NCBI RefSeq assembly: GCF_001673535.1
Contig: NZ_LZLY01000103.1
Location: forward strand, 53,277-117,276
Length of the DNA: 64,000 nt
Source: Mycobacterium sp. 1081908.1
GTDB taxonomy: Bacteria; Actinomycetota; Actinomycetes; Mycobacteriales; Mycobacteriaceae
Direction of reading: 5' to 3'
The position numbers were made by a program, and so were the translations under genes. Below the pieces are notes generated by a model. It saw only the letters and a list, made by a program, of their open reading frames with translations, was not told the DNA's origin and made no database searches. Shown here piece after piece: positions 46,045-58,051 of this stretch. The stretch's first letter is position 1; each line of letters starts with the position of its first letter.

Positions 46045-46168
46045 CTAGCTCTCCTCCACCCGTGATTGGGAACCTGTACGTCCATGATGGTCTACCCAAC
46101 CACCGGCGTCCGCACTGGTCAGCCTGTCGCCCTTGCGTAGCCGCCGGTAAACCTGTTGCATCGGCGTT

Positions 46169-48326
<2,158 letters not shown>

Positions 48327-48348
48327 GACTTACTGCGTCACGCAGCCG

Positions 48349-49737
48349 TTAGGGGCCGGTGCCCAGCAGGCTCGCCGCGATGTCGTTCACGAGCGAAATG
48401 AAGTTGTTCGCGTCGACGGTCAGTCCGTTCGGCCAGGTGGGGATGGGCGGGATCGTGAACTGGTATTGCTGAACGGGCGCCAGGGTGATGTTGGGGACGT
48501 TGACCTCGGGCAGGTTGAAGCCGCCGACGCCGACGGGCGGGATGGTCAGCGGCGCCGAGTCGAAGCCCGGCCAGCTGACCTGCGGCAGCGTGAAACCGCC
48601 GACACCGATCGGCGGGATGGTCAGCGGTGCCGTGGCGAAGGCCGGCCAGCTGAGCTGGGGCAGCGTGAAACCGCCGACGGCGATGGGCGGAACGGTGACC
48701 GACGGGATGGTGAAGCCGGACAAGCTGACGGCCGGGAGCGTGTAGGCGCCGCCGCTCGGGTTGCTGATCATCAGGGTCGGCAGGGTGAACGCGCCGACCT
48801 GGATACTGGGGAGCCCGAATTGGGTGATGAAGCCCGGAGTGTTGAAGCCGAGCGATGGCGCGAAATCGAACGATTCAAGGTTGATGTCATAGTCCGGGAA
48901 GAGGACGTTGCCGGTATGCAAGTGAACCACCGTCTGGTCGCCACCGGGAACGTTGATATCCGGGATCTGTATCTTCGGAAGATTGATCTGGGGAACGGTT
49001 ATCGAAGGCAGGCTAAAGCCCGTCACCTGGATTAGCGGCGTCTGGAACGCCTCAATCGTCACCGCGGGCAGGTTGATCGGCGGCACTGTTATGGCGGGCG
49101 TCGTTATCTGCGGCAGGTTGAACGCACCCACGGTGATGTTGGCGGGCGTCGTCCCGGCCGGGATGTTGATCGACGGTATGGACAGCTGCGGCAGGTTGAA
49201 CGGACTCACCGTGAGATTCGCGAGCGTGGACCCGGCCGGAAAGGTGATCGGCGGAATAGCGAGCTGGGGCAGATTGAAGGGGGCGAGGCTGATCGGGGGG
49301 ACGTGCACCGCCGGCAGGATGACCCCGGGCGTACTGATGGTGAATTGAATGCCACCGGTCCCGATATTGATGTCGAGGAGCCCGTTGAAAAGGTTGTAGG
49401 TTCGGTAGGTCGCGGCGGGCACGGCCGCGGCGACGGCTGCGGGTGCCGCTTGCCCCGCGTTAGCCGCCTCGGCGCTGACATATGCCGCCGCGCCGGCGTT
49501 CAACAGGCTTTCGAACTCCGCATGAAACGCCTGCGCTTGAGCGTTGAGAGCCTGAAATTGCTCGCCCGCGCTGCCGAAGAGCAGAGCGATCGCGCTCGAT
49601 ACCTCGTCTGCGGCGGCGGTCGCGATCCCGGTGGTGGGGCCCGCGGTCGCGGCGGCCTGGGTCAGCGAGGCACGAATGCCTGCGAGTTCCTGGGCCGCGC
49701 CCTGCACCGCATCCGGCACGGCGATCACATACGACAT
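48349..49737 (-). CDS. PE family protein with GGFxLP-type repeats
   Basis: A 462-residue protein. Residues 1-95 are a PE domain (MSYVIAVPDAVQ, DEVSSAIALLFGSAGEQFQAL, with YVSAE). The remaining residues contain about twenty short repeats with core (G/A)FxLPxI(x)xPxI (for example GVGGFTLPQ, SPFNLPQLSIPSI, GAFNLPQITTPAI). This is the repeat type expected in PPE-MPTR proteins, here attached to a PE domain. They probably form a beta-rich rod at the cell surface after ESX export. It sits between Rv3699-like and egtE genes, where I recall no PE gene in M. tuberculosis. A C-terminal segment (VDANNFISLVNDIAASLL) closes it. Confidence 0.9.
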   Translation of the reverse strand: MSYVIAVPDAVQGAAQELAGIRASLTQAAATAGPTTGIATAAADEVSSAIALLFGSAGEQFQALNAQAQAFHAEFESLLNAGAAAYVSAEAANAGQAAPAAVAAAVPAATYRTYNLFNGLLDINIGTGGIQFTISTPGVILPAVHVPPISLAPFNLPQLAIPPITFPAGSTLANLTVSPFNLPQLSIPSINIPAGTTPANITVGAFNLPQITTPAITVPPINLPAVTIEAFQTPLIQVTGFSLPSITVPQINLPKIQIPDINVPGGDQTVVHLHTGNVLFPDYDINLESFDFAPSLGFNTPGFITQFGLPSIQVGAFTLPTLMISNPSGGAYTLPAVSLSGFTIPSVTVPPIAVGGFTLPQLSWPAFATAPLTIPPIGVGGFTLPQVSWPGFDSAPLTIPPVGVGGFNLPEVNVPNITLAPVQQYQFTIPPIPTWPNGLTVDANNFISLVNDIAASLLGTGP

Positions 49738-50034
49738 CTCCCTCTCCTCTCACGCACGCCGCAAACGAGCGACCGAGCCGAATGATGCTGCGGCCGAAGC
49801 CAATTCACCGGCCACCCCGTCCCAGGGCGAGTTGATCCGAAAAGGCGACCTGGAGAAATTCATCCCGCACCCCTTCCCGCCGGCTGCATCGTCGACGGCG
49901 AGCCGTTCCAGGTCCCGATCCCTGATTCGCCGCGCGCTACCGAAACCAAAAGCTACCCCACACATGCCTAATAAGAACAGGCCTTTTCATACTTTCGGTC
50001 AAACTTCGGGGTGAAATTGACGAGTCCGGTATTT

Positions 50035-51174
50035 TCAGCCGGTCGCCGAGGTCGCCGCGATCAGCGCCTCGGCGAAGGTCTCCAGGTCGTCGGCGGTGGT
50101 GTCCGCATGGGGCGAGATCCGCAACACCGGGGCGGACAGTTCCTGCGGCGCGCGCGCCACCCCGGCGTACGTGGTCACGATGCGTCGCTCGGCGAGCAGC
50201 CACGCCCGCACCGCTTCGGGGTCGGCTCCGTCGACGGGGGCCAACGTGGTGATGGCGCTGGGTTCCTCGGCCTCCTCGACCACCAGCCAGCCGTCGACGT
50301 CGGCCAGTAGCGTCCGGGCGATCTCGCCCAGCTCGGCCAGCCTGGCCCGGACCGACTCCGGTCCCGATGCCAGATGCTCGCCCAGGGCGACCGAAAAGCC
50401 CACCCGCGCGGCGACATTGGCTTCGCCGAAGCCGAGTTGCTGCGCCACCGACAGCTGCGCCGCCCAGTGCGGTGCGGGCAGCCGCGGCACCAGCCGACCC
50501 ATCAGCTCGGGCCGCACGGCCACGACACCGACGCCGCGCGGCCCGGCGATCCACTTGCGCGACGACGAATACGTGGCGTCGGCGCCGACCGCGCAGTCGA
50601 TGTGGCCCAACGCCTGTGCGGCGTCGACCACCAGCGGCAGGCTCAGCTGGCGGCAGAGCTTGGCCACCATGGCAAGCGGCTGCACCACGCCCCGGTGGCT
50701 GGCCAGCGGGGTGAGATGCACCAAATCCGGTGGGTCGCTTTCGAGTTCGAACGCCGCCTCGTCAAGCGCCAGCCTGCCGTCGTCGAGGGCCGGCAGGGTC
50801 CGCACCGCGAACCCGTGGGCGGCCATCACGGCCAGGTTGGGGCCGTACTCGCCGGGCAGGCAGGCCAGCGTGCGCCGATCGGCCGGCCAACTGCCCAGCA
50901 GCAGATCCAGCGCGTGCAGGGAGCCGGTGGTAAACACCACCTCGGCGTCGGGCGCGCCGCACAGCGTCGCGACCGCGGCGCGCCCGGCCTCGAGAACCGG
51001 CGCGGCCGCCTCGGCCGCGACGTACCCGCCGACCTCGGCCTCGTGCAGCGCATGCTTGGCGGCGGCGTCGAGGGCCGCGAAACTCTGGCGCGAGCAGGCG
51101 GCGCTGTCCAGGTGTAGCCCGGCCACGGGCGGGCGGGCCGCCCGCCATCGGTCGGCCAGCGAGTCCGCCGTCAC
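50035..51174 (-). CDS. egtE: Ergothioneine biosynthesis PLP beta-lyase
   Basis: A 379-residue fold-type I PLP enzyme. It cleaves hercynylcysteine sulfoxide to ergothioneine, the last step. Features: [54 protein letters not shown] and the PLP lysine in [14 protein letters not shown]. Its GTG overlaps the egtD stop by four bases. It is the last gene of the operon transcribed from egtA to egtE. Confidence 0.93.
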   Translation of the reverse strand: MTADSLADRWRAARPPVAGLHLDSAACSRQSFAALDAAAKHALHEAEVGGYVAAEAAAPVLEAGRAAVATLCGAPDAEVVFTTGSLHALDLLLGSWPADRRTLACLPGEYGPNLAVMAAHGFAVRTLPALDDGRLALDEAAFELESDPPDLVHLTPLASHRGVVQPLAMVAKLCRQLSLPLVVDAAQALGHIDCAVGADATYSSSRKWIAGPRGVGVVAVRPELMGRLVPRLPAPHWAAQLSVAQQLGFGEANVAARVGFSVALGEHLASGPESVRARLAELGEIARTLLADVDGWLVVEEAEEPSAITTLAPVDGADPEAVRAWLLAERRIVTTYAGVARAPQELSAPVLRISPHADTTADDLETFAEALIAATSATG

Positions 51175-52136
51175 TTAACCGCCAGCGACAGCCCGAAGTC
51201 GCCCGCGGCGTCGGTCCACCATCGAGTGCGGCGCAGCCCGGCGCCGGCCAGCTCGGCGCTCACCCCGTCCGGCCGGAACTTGCACGACACCTCGGTGAGC
51301 ATTTCCTCGCCGTCCGCGAAGTCGACGGTCAATTCGAGCGCACCCACCCGCACCCGCTGGGGCCCGCCGGCCCGCAGCCACATTTCGATGCGCTCCTCGT
51401 CGGCGTTCCACCGCGCCACGTGCTGGTAGGCCTCGACGTCGAAGTCGGCGTCGAGTTCCCTGTTGACCACCGCGAGCACGTTGCGGTTGAACCGCGCCGT
51501 CACCCCGGCGGCGTCGTCGTAGGCGCGCACCAGCCGGTCGGCGTCCTTCACCAGGTCGGTGCCCAACAGCAGGCCGTCCCCCGGCCGCATCACCCCGGCC
51601 AGCGTGGCGAGGAACTGCGCACGCGGCTCGGGCGTGAGGTTGCCGATCGTCGAGCCCAGGAACACGAACAGTCGTCGCCCGCCGTCGGGTATCTCGGTCA
51701 GGTGTTCCTCGAAATCCCCGCAGACCGCACTGATTTCGATGCCGGGGTACTCGCGCTGGATCGCCGTCGCGGTCGCCGCCAGCACGCCGGCGTCGACGTC
51801 GAACGGCACGAATCCGCGCAGCGAGCCCCGGTCGCGCAGCGCGTCCAGCAGCCGCCGCGTCTTCTCCGACGTCCCGGCGCCCAATTCGACCAGGGTGTCG
51901 GCCTCGCTGGCGGCCGCGACCTCGGCCGACCGGGCGCGCAGGATCTCGGCCTCCGCGCGGGTCGGGTAGTACTCGGGCAGCCGGGTGATCTGGTCGAACA
52001 GGTCGCTGCCCACCGAATCGTAGAACCACTTGGGCGGCAACGACTTCGGTGTCTGCTGCAGGCCGTCGAGCACGTCACGGCGCAGCGCGTGGTACGCGGA
52101 GTCGGCGGCGAGGTGGTTGGACAGCGTCAGCGTCAT
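51171..52136 (-). CDS. egtD: L-histidine N-alpha-methyltransferase
   Basis: A 321-residue enzyme that trimethylates histidine to hercynine. Residues known to bind histidine in the M. smegmatis enzyme are present with the same numbering: Y56 (in [10 protein letters not shown]) and N166 (in [10 protein letters not shown]). The SAM loop is [16 protein letters not shown]. It overlaps egtC by four bases (ATGA) and egtE by four. This is the committing step of ergothioneine synthesis, so an intact egtD implies the pathway works. Confidence 0.95.
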   Translation of the reverse strand: MTLTLSNHLAADSAYHALRRDVLDGLQQTPKSLPPKWFYDSVGSDLFDQITRLPEYYPTRAEAEILRARSAEVAAASEADTLVELGAGTSEKTRRLLDALRDRGSLRGFVPFDVDAGVLAATATAIQREYPGIEISAVCGDFEEHLTEIPDGGRRLFVFLGSTIGNLTPEPRAQFLATLAGVMRPGDGLLLGTDLVKDADRLVRAYDDAAGVTARFNRNVLAVVNRELDADFDVEAYQHVARWNADEERIEMWLRAGGPQRVRVGALELTVDFADGEEMLTEVSCKFRPDGVSAELAGAGLRRTRWWTDAAGDFGLSLAVK

Positions 52137-52831
52137 GAACTGCCTTTCGAATTGAGGGGCGTCAGCGCGACCCCCTGCTCGGTGACCTCGACCAGGTGCC
52201 GGTCCGGCACGTCCTCCCAGCCGGGCGCGTCGTCGTACGGTTCGCTCGCGAGCACCACCCCGTCGTCGCGGCGCAGGACGAACAGGCTGTCGCCCCAGGC
52301 GGTCGCCAGCAGCCGAGAGCCGTTGGCGACCAACACGTTCAGCCGCGCCACCGGGTCGGCCGCCCCGATTTCGGCGATGGTGTCGGCCAGCGCGTCCAGC
52401 CCGCGCTCGAAGATGGTGGCCGCGAGTATGGCGCTGTCACAGACCGATTCGGCCGACGAGGTGAGCGGCAGCACCGCGCGGTCGACGATGCCGTTGTGCG
52501 ACAACAACCAGCGGCCGTCGGTGAACGGCGCCGTCGCGCTGGCCTCGATCGGCATGCCGACGGTCGCCGAGCGCACCGCGGCCACCACGCAGTGGCTGTG
52601 CAGCGCCGGCGCGACCGAGGCGAACGACGCGTCGCCCCACAGCGGCGCCGGGCTGCGCCAGCGCCGGGGCACCTCGCGATCGAAAAACCCGACGCCCCAG
52701 CCGTCGGCGTTCATCAGGCCGTGCTTCTGGCGCCGCGGGGCATACGACTGCACCCGCAGCCCGCACGGCGGGTCCAGCACCAGCGAGGAGACGGTCACGT
52801 CGGCGCCGAGCCAGCCCAGGTGACGACACAT
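52133..52831 (-). CDS. egtC: Gamma-glutamyl-hercynylcysteine sulfoxide amidohydrolase
   Basis: A 232-residue class-II glutamine-amidotransferase-fold (Ntn) hydrolase. It starts MCRHLGWLG: removal of Met1 exposes the catalytic Cys2. Also visible: [24 protein letters not shown] and the [16 protein letters not shown]-terminal region. It removes the glutamate from the EgtB product. The ATG at 52831 shares one base with the egtB stop (TGATG). Length and start agree with the family. Confidence 0.94.
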   Translation of the reverse strand: MCRHLGWLGADVTVSSLVLDPPCGLRVQSYAPRRQKHGLMNADGWGVGFFDREVPRRWRSPAPLWGDASFASVAPALHSHCVVAAVRSATVGMPIEASATAPFTDGRWLLSHNGIVDRAVLPLTSSAESVCDSAILAATIFERGLDALADTIAEIGAADPVARLNVLVANGSRLLATAWGDSLFVLRRDDGVVLASEPYDDAPGWEDVPDRHLVEVTEQGVALTPLNSKGSS

Positions 52832-54126
52832 CAGTCGGTCACATCCCAGGCCAGCCGGACACCGGAGAAGATCTGCCGCCGGATCGGGTGGTCCCAATTG
52901 CGGAAGCTGGGCCGCACGATCCCCGGCTCCACGGCCCAGGAGCCGCCGCGCAGCACCCGGTAGTCGCCGTCGAAGAACGGCTGCGAGTAGCGCTCGTAGA
53001 TCATCGGGACGAACCCGGGCCACGGCCGCAGCGGCGACGCGGTCCACTCCCAGACGTCGCCGAGCATCTGCTCGACCCCGTAAGCCGAAGCGCCGGCCGG
53101 ATACGCGCCGACGGGCGCGGGCCGTAGCGCGGCGCCACCCAGGTTGGCCAGGTCGTCCGAGGGCTCCCGCTCCCCCCAGGGGTAGCGGCGCCGGGCCTCG
53201 GTCGCCGGGTCCCACGCGCAGGCCTTCTCCCACTCGATCTCGGTGGGCAGCCGGGCGCCGGCCCAGGCCGCGTAGGCCTCGGCCTCGAAGTAGGTGACGT
53301 GTTGCACCGGCTCGTCGGCGGGGATGTCCTCGATGTAGCCGAACCGGGCGCGGGTTCGGCCGTCGGCTCCCCAAAACTGCGGCGCGGTCAGACCCGCGGT
53401 CTGCCGGTGCTGCCAGCCGCGCTCCGACCACCACCGCGGCTGGTCGTAGCCGCCGTCGTCGACGAACTGTCGCCACTCGCCGTTGGTGACCGGAACCCGG
53501 CCGATCCGGAAGGCGGGCACGTCCACGATGTGGGCGGGGCGCTCGTTGTCGAGCGAGTACGGTTCGCTCGCGGCGTCCACCCCCAGCACGAACGGGCCGC
53601 CGGGAACCAGCACCGACGTTCCCGCCAGGTCCGGCCGGCCCGCGGGCAGCGCCGATCCGTCGCGCAGCAGCGGCGCGCCGGTGCGCAGGTTGAGCGCCTG
53701 CAGCATGGTTTCGTCGTGCTGATTTTCGTGGCTGACCACCATCCCGAAGGCGAACGCCGCCTCCGCTCCGGCGGGGTCGTCGGGCAGGGCGTCCAGGGCG
53801 TCCAGCGCGGCGGACCGCACGGTCCGGCAATAGGACCGCGCCCGCTCGGGGGACAGCAGCGGCAGCTCGACGCGACTGGCCCGGGAGTGTTCGAAAGCGT
53901 CGTAGAGGCCCTCGACGGCCGGCGGCAGGATCCCCGGGCGGGACGGATCCCCGCCGCGCAGCAACCAAAACTCCTCCTGCTGGCCGATGTGCGCGAGGTC
54001 CCACACCAGCGGGCTCATCAACGGGTGGAACTGCCGCCACAGCTCGGCGTCGTCGAAGTCGACCAGCCGCAGCGTCCGCGCCCGCGCCCGCGCCAAATCG
54101 TCGGCGAGCCTTTCCCGAGAAGTCAC
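52831..54126 (-). CDS. egtB: Hercynine oxygenase (sulfoxide synthase) EgtB
   Basis: A 431-residue non-haem iron enzyme that couples hercynine and gamma-glutamylcysteine with O2. The N-terminal DinB-like domain supplies three histidine ligands: H46 (DLAHIGQQ) and H133 and H137 (SHENQHDE). The C-terminal formylglycine-generating-type domain has [40 protein letters not shown] and RVLRGGSW. The GTG at 54126 overlaps the egtA stop (GTGA). Need for gamma-glutamylcysteine links it to EgtA and EgtC. Confidence 0.95.
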   Translation of the reverse strand: MTSRERLADDLARARARTLRLVDFDDAELWRQFHPLMSPLVWDLAHIGQQEEFWLLRGGDPSRPGILPPAVEGLYDAFEHSRASRVELPLLSPERARSYCRTVRSAALDALDALPDDPAGAEAAFAFGMVVSHENQHDETMLQALNLRTGAPLLRDGSALPAGRPDLAGTSVLVPGGPFVLGVDAASEPYSLDNERPAHIVDVPAFRIGRVPVTNGEWRQFVDDGGYDQPRWWSERGWQHRQTAGLTAPQFWGADGRTRARFGYIEDIPADEPVQHVTYFEAEAYAAWAGARLPTEIEWEKACAWDPATEARRRYPWGEREPSDDLANLGGAALRPAPVGAYPAGASAYGVEQMLGDVWEWTASPLRPWPGFVPMIYERYSQPFFDGDYRVLRGGSWAVEPGIVRPSFRNWDHPIRRQIFSGVRLAWDVTD

Positions 54127-55391
54127 GGGCCCCCTTGCGGCCAGCGCGCGGCCCTTGAGACCGTCGCCTCGATGCCGTGCTCGATCACCTGGTCGGAGAA
54201 GTCGTCGCCGGGACATCGGCCCCGTTCGACTCCGCTGATCAACAGCTGCATCGCGTCGGCCAGCTCCGCCGGCGCCCGCTCGGCGGCCACGGCCACGCAC
54301 TTGTTGGCCGCGTCGTGCAGCCGGCGGTCGCGCAGGCCCACCCGGGCCGCGGTGTCCCAGGCGGTGGCGACGGGTTCGACGGCCTCGGCCGCGATGTCGG
54401 CGGCGACCGGGTCGTCGAGCAGCGCCACCAACGTGAAGACCACGGCGGGCCAGAGGGCGTCCGGCACGCTGTCGAGGTAGCGGATCTCCAACCACTGCCT
54501 CGGCCGGACCGGCGGGAACAGCGTGGTCAGGTGGTATTCCAGGTCGGCGATCGTCGGGCGCCGGTCGCCGAGCAATACCCGGCCGTCCACCCAGTCGGCG
54601 AAGGGCACCCACCGCGTGACCGCCGTGGCGTCGGGGTCGTGCACCAGCATGACCGGGGCCTTGAGCGCGTAGCGCGCCCAGTCGGTGCCCGGGTCGTCGC
54701 CGCTGGCGCCCAGGATGGGTCCGCAGCGCGCCGAGTCCATGTCCCCCCATACCCGCTGGCGGCTGGAGACCCAGCCGGTGAACTCGCCGCCCAGCATCGG
54801 GGAGTTGGCGGCGATCGCGATCATCGTGGGGCCCAGGGCGTGCGCCAGCCGGACCCGCGCCGCCCAGCCGTCCCGCGGCCCCGCGTCGACGTTGACCTGG
54901 ATCGACGCGGTGGACGTCATCATCGCCGCGCCCGCCTCACCGGAGCGGCTGGTGCGGAAGAACTCTTCCATGGCGCGGTAGCGGGCACCCGGGTTGATGC
55001 GCTTCGGGGGCCGCAGCGGGTCCGCCCCGAGGAAGACCAGACCCAGCCCGGCGTCGGCGAAGGCCGAGCGCAGCACGGCCTGGTCCCGGTTCATCGCATC
55101 GATGGAGGCCAGCACACCGTCCGCGGGCGGGCCGGACAGTTCGACGGCTCCGCCGGGTTCCACCGTCACGGCGCTGCCGCCCGGCAGGGTGGGGAGGCGC
55201 CGGAGCACGTCCGCGATTTCGTCCCAGCCGGGCCTGCGATGCGGGTCGGCCGGGTCGTGGCAATGCCCCTCCAGCTCGAGGCCGATCCGCCGCAGCGGTG
55301 CATCGTTCAGGCAGGTCTCGGCGATGTATTTGGCGGCGCCCGAAGCGTCGGCCATCTCGGCCTGAGCGGCGCTGACCGGAGCGAACGTCAT
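54123..55391 (-). CDS. egtA: Glutamate-cysteine ligase of ergothioneine pathway
   Basis: A 422-residue GCS2-family ligase that makes gamma-glutamylcysteine, the sulfur donor for EgtB. Features: [48 protein letters not shown] and [14 protein letters not shown]. It is the first gene of the egt operon (egtA-B-C-D-E, each overlapping the next by 1-4 bases). 142 bases separate it from the Rv3705c-like gene, which lies upstream in the same orientation. Confidence 0.94.
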   Translation of the reverse strand: MTFAPVSAAQAEMADASGAAKYIAETCLNDAPLRRIGLELEGHCHDPADPHRRPGWDEIADVLRRLPTLPGGSAVTVEPGGAVELSGPPADGVLASIDAMNRDQAVLRSAFADAGLGLVFLGADPLRPPKRINPGARYRAMEEFFRTSRSGEAGAAMMTSTASIQVNVDAGPRDGWAARVRLAHALGPTMIAIAANSPMLGGEFTGWVSSRQRVWGDMDSARCGPILGASGDDPGTDWARYALKAPVMLVHDPDATAVTRWVPFADWVDGRVLLGDRRPTIADLEYHLTTLFPPVRPRQWLEIRYLDSVPDALWPAVVFTLVALLDDPVAADIAAEAVEPVATAWDTAARVGLRDRRLHDAANKCVAVAAERAPAELADAMQLLISGVERGRCPGDDFSDQVIEHGIEATVSRAARWPQGGP

Positions 55392-55533
55392 ATCACGATC
55401 CCTCCAGGACGCGCCGCTTGTTGCGTAGCCAACGGAATTTTCAACGCCACTACTTCATCTTGCAGATCGCACCGACATATTCCCGTCTCGTCGGACTTTC
55501 CCGCGACGAACCACCCGAGTGTCCGGAACCACG

Positions 55534-56187
55534 CTACTGGCCCAGCGCGTTCTGCATGGCCCCGGCCAACACGTTGACCGCGGGTCCCGCGTTGCCAGAT
55601 TGGCAGACCTTGGCCTGCAACAACACGTTTTCACGCAGCCTGGTTTGATCGAAGCACCGACGGTCGGTGCCCGCCTCCTGCTTCGTCCAGTTCGCGTCCG
55701 CGCCCGTCGCCGGGCCGCCGTCGAACGACCAAACCTGCGTGATTCCGTTGTCCAGGTGCATCGCGGTGGTCTGGCCCGAGCAGCCGACGGTCCGGTCCAC
55801 CACGCGATGAAAGGCACGGGCCGCGGCGTCGTCGTTGGCGAACACCCCGACAGCCTGCTTCACGAAGTGGGTCTGATCGCTGGCCGACGTCTGGGTGGTC
55901 GCCCCGCTGAACGACGCCAGATCCGGGTCGTCGAAGACCTCGGGCAGCCCGATGTCCGCCCAGTTGTTGCACACCGGAACGTCGACCGAATAGCCCTGGA
56001 ACGGCTGCGTGAAGACCGACTCCCAGCCCATCGGTCCGCCGACGATGTTGCCGACCGACCCCTTCGGCATAACCGCGTAGTTCACCACCCCGGGCTCCGA
56101 CGGATGAGCGACCGCCGCGGGGACACCCCACGCTCCCCCGACCGCCACCCCGATAGTCATCACCGCAGCGCGGATGCGCATGGTCAT
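55534..56187 (-). CDS. Secreted PknH-type sensor-domain protein (Rv3705c-like)
   Basis: A 217-residue protein with a signal peptide (about 1-27: MRIRAAVMTIGVAVGGAWGVPAAVAHP). The mature part fits the PknH extracellular sensor-like domain: VCNNWADIG, TSASDQTHFVKQAVGVFANDDAAARAFHRVVD, GCSGQTTAMHLD, RRCFDQTRLRENVLLQAKVCQSG. Four cysteines (VCNN, GCSG, RCFD, KVCQ) are spaced as the two disulfides of that fold. Such domains bind small ligands or lipids at the cell surface. The order before egtA matches Rv3705c. An ATG two codons downstream is also possible. Confidence 0.88.
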   Translation of the reverse strand: MTMRIRAAVMTIGVAVGGAWGVPAAVAHPSEPGVVNYAVMPKGSVGNIVGGPMGWESVFTQPFQGYSVDVPVCNNWADIGLPEVFDDPDLASFSGATTQTSASDQTHFVKQAVGVFANDDAAARAFHRVVDRTVGCSGQTTAMHLDNGITQVWSFDGGPATGADANWTKQEAGTDRRCFDQTRLRENVLLQAKVCQSGNAGPAVNVLAGAMQNALGQ

Positions 56188-56220
56188 GGGTTTCGATCAT
56201 GCCAGGGCGGCCGCCGGCCT

Positions 56221-56277
56221 CCAACGTCGAGTTGTAGGGCGAAATAGTGCCAAAACCGCCCGACAACTCGACGTTGG
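56221..56277. terminator. Long imperfect hairpin between Rv3705c-like and Pro-rich genes
   Basis: A perfect 15-bp stem: CCAACGTCGAGTTGT (56221-56235) pairs with ACAACTCGACGTTGG (56263-56277). After one A/G mismatch, GGGCG (56237-56241) pairs with CGCCC (56257-56261), leaving a 15-base loop. It lies after the Pro-rich gene and upstream of the Rv3705c-like gene, both leftward. It could terminate the first transcript or be a dispersed mycobacterial palindrome. Confidence 0.65.
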
Positions 56278-56321
56278 GCCAGACCATTCAGCTATCAGCG
56301 CAACAACTTTCGCTGCGGCGG

Positions 56322-56735
56322 CTACGGGCGCGGATTGCCCGGGGCGTTCGGCGCCGGCGCCGGGGCGCTGGGCGTCGGCGTCTGGCTGGGGCCTGCGGGA
56401 CCGCCCGGACCGAAGCCCGGCGGCGGCCCCCACGGGCCGACGACCATGCCCGGCCCCCCCGGCCCGCCGTACTGCCACGGTCCGCCGCCGGGTCCGCCGG
56501 GTCCGCCGGGGCCGTACATCATGCCGTGATGATGCTTGTAGCAGTGCCAGTGATGGCCGATTCCCACGACCATGGCGCCGGCAAAGAACACGGTCGAGAG
56601 GATGAAAACGATCCCGGCGACGATCACCACCCACGCGGCGGCCACATACAGCCGGGGCGGCTTGACCGGCGCGTACGCAGGAGGGGCCGCGGCGACGGAC
56701 GTCGGTTGCGTTGACGGTTCGGGTGTTTGGGTCAT
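56322..56735 (-). CDS. His/Gly/Pro-rich membrane protein (Rv3705A-like)
   Basis: A 137-residue protein from the ATG at 56735 (MTQTPEPS). One membrane helix (about 30-55, LYVAAAWVVIVAGIVFILSTVFFAG) is followed by a His cluster (GIGHHWHCYKHHHGMMYGPG) and a Gly/Pro-rich tail with repeated GGPGGP. The protein is a paralogue of the next gene, and by position they match Rv3705A and Rv3706c. The His/Cys cluster right after the helix suggests metal binding at the membrane surface; function unknown. Confidence 0.8.
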   Translation of the reverse strand: MTQTPEPSTQPTSVAAAPPAYAPVKPPRLYVAAAWVVIVAGIVFILSTVFFAGAMVVGIGHHWHCYKHHHGMMYGPGGPGGPGGGPWQYGGPGGPGMVVGPWGPPPGFGPGGPAGPSQTPTPSAPAPAPNAPGNPRP

Positions 56736-56862
56736 GCCTTGAATACTGCCCCCGTCGCCAACCGCGATAACAGGTTCGAGACACAAATGTTGCTGTGAAT
56801 CGAGGGGCCCGGCGCTCGTGTGAGCGCCGGGCCATCGGATGTGGGTTTAGCGATCCGCGGGA

Positions 56863-57249
56863 CTACGGGGTCCGGGACGGGGCGACGGACGACGGGATCT
56901 GGCTGGGTCCGGGGGCGCCGGGGGTCGCCGAAGCGGGGCCGCCGCCCTGGACCGCCGCGGGGCCTCCGGCCGGGCCACCGGGTCCGCCCGGGCCACCCGG
57001 GCCGAAGCGGTGCGGATGCATGAACGCCGCGTGGTGCTTGTGGTGGTGGTGCATGCCGCCGTGGCCGTGCCCAAGCGCCATTCCGGTGAAGAAGATCACC
57101 GAGATGATGAACACGACTCCGGCGACGATGGCCACCCATGCCGCGGCCAGGAAGACCCGGGGGGTCCGGTAGAGCGCCGGCGCTGCCGCCGGCGCGGGTT
57201 CGGTTGCGGTAGCGGTCCGCACAGTGGGGGTTTCAGATGTTTCACTCAT
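56863..57249 (-). CDS. His/Gly/Pro-rich membrane protein (Rv3706c-like)
   Basis: A 128-residue paralogue of the preceding gene: same single helix (VFLAAAWVAIVAGVVFIISVIFFTG) and a stronger His stretch (GHGHGGMHHHHKHHAAF) followed by Gly/Pro repeats. The N-terminal 28 residues are Thr/Ala/Pro-rich. The paralogues agree in the helix (AAAWV-IVAGIVFI) and in gene order, so they arose by tandem duplication. Metal binding by the His cluster is likely but unproven. Confidence 0.8.
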   Translation of the reverse strand: MSETSETPTVRTATATEPAPAAAPALYRTPRVFLAAAWVAIVAGVVFIISVIFFTGMALGHGHGGMHHHHKHHAAFMHPHRFGPGGPGGPGGPAGGPAAVQGGGPASATPGAPGPSQIPSSVAPSRTP

Positions 57250-57541
57250 GAGACAAATGATGCGTGCGTTAAGAGTAGTTGTGGCTATGCGCTAGTTAAG
57301 TAGCAGCTATGAGCTGAAACCCCGCCTCACCTGCCAAAATCGCCCCGCCGCTTCGCCATGTGTGCGCACACGATGCTTGACCGCTCTCGGAGCTGGTGAC
57401 GTGGCCGAGCCGTCGGCAAAACCGCAGATCGGGCCGTCGCTGAGTTACGGTGAGCCGGTCCTGATCACCCTCCATCGGCTCGTGCAGCGAGCGAAGGTGC
57501 GGGACGTTCCTTGTCTGTCGCGAATTAGTGAGAGGTGCGGG

Positions 57542-58051
57542 ATGTCGTTTGTGATCGCAGTACCGGAAATGATGGCGTCGACGGCTTCGGAAGTGGCCGA
57601 TATCGGGTCGACGATCGGCGCGGCCAATGCGGCGGCGGCGGCTCCGACCACCGGGGTGCTGGCGGCGGCCGGTGACGAGGTGTCGGCGGCGATCGCGTCC
57701 CTGTTTTCCAGCCATGCGCAGGAGTTTCAGGCGGTCAGCGATCAAGCGGCGGCGTTTCACAACCAGTTCGTGGAGGCGCTGGCCGGCGCGGGCGGGTTGT
57801 ATGCCAGCGCGGAGGCGGCCAACGCCTCGCCATTGGAGATCGTGCTGGGCGCGATCAATACGCCCTTCCTGACGTTCTTGGGACGCCCGCTGATCGGCAA
57901 CGGCGCCAACGGCGCCGCCGGGACCGGGGCCCCGGGCGGGGCCGGCGGGATCTTGTTCGGCAGCGGCGGCAACGGCGGGTCCGGCTCTCCGGGTCAGTTC
58001 GTCGCTAGCGGAAGCCGCGGCGTCGGCGGGCCGGCCCCACCACCGGGATAG
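57542..58051 (+). CDS. Truncated PE_PGRS protein
   Basis: A 169-residue protein. The PE domain (1-95) is complete ([26 protein letters not shown]). It is followed by the PE_PGRS linker with the [11 protein letters not shown] signature and a short Gly-Gly-x run ([17 protein letters not shown]), after which the reading enters DNA that is the out-of-frame 5' part of another PE gene. The normal PGRS domain is hundreds of residues long, so this is a remnant. The final 20 residues ([17 protein letters not shown]) are read from the wrong frame. It may still be exported through its PE domain. Confidence 0.75.
   Translation: MSFVIAVPEMMASTASEVADIGSTIGAANAAAAAPTTGVLAAAGDEVSAAIASLFSSHAQEFQAVSDQAAAFHNQFVEALAGAGGLYASAEAANASPLEIVLGAINTPFLTFLGRPLIGNGANGAAGTGAPGGAGGILFGSGGNGGSGSPGQFVASGSRGVGGPAPPPG

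Noticed and set aside
48480..49300. Regular repeats as a CRISPR array
   Set aside because: The repeats are short, imperfect and in frame with the PE protein, coding for GFxLPxI units, and there are no cas genes.
49750..49965. 71-codon minus-strand frame upstream of the PE gene at 48-49.7 kb
   Set aside because: No motif, no ribosome-binding site and no known neighbour relation; I see nothing certain in this gap.
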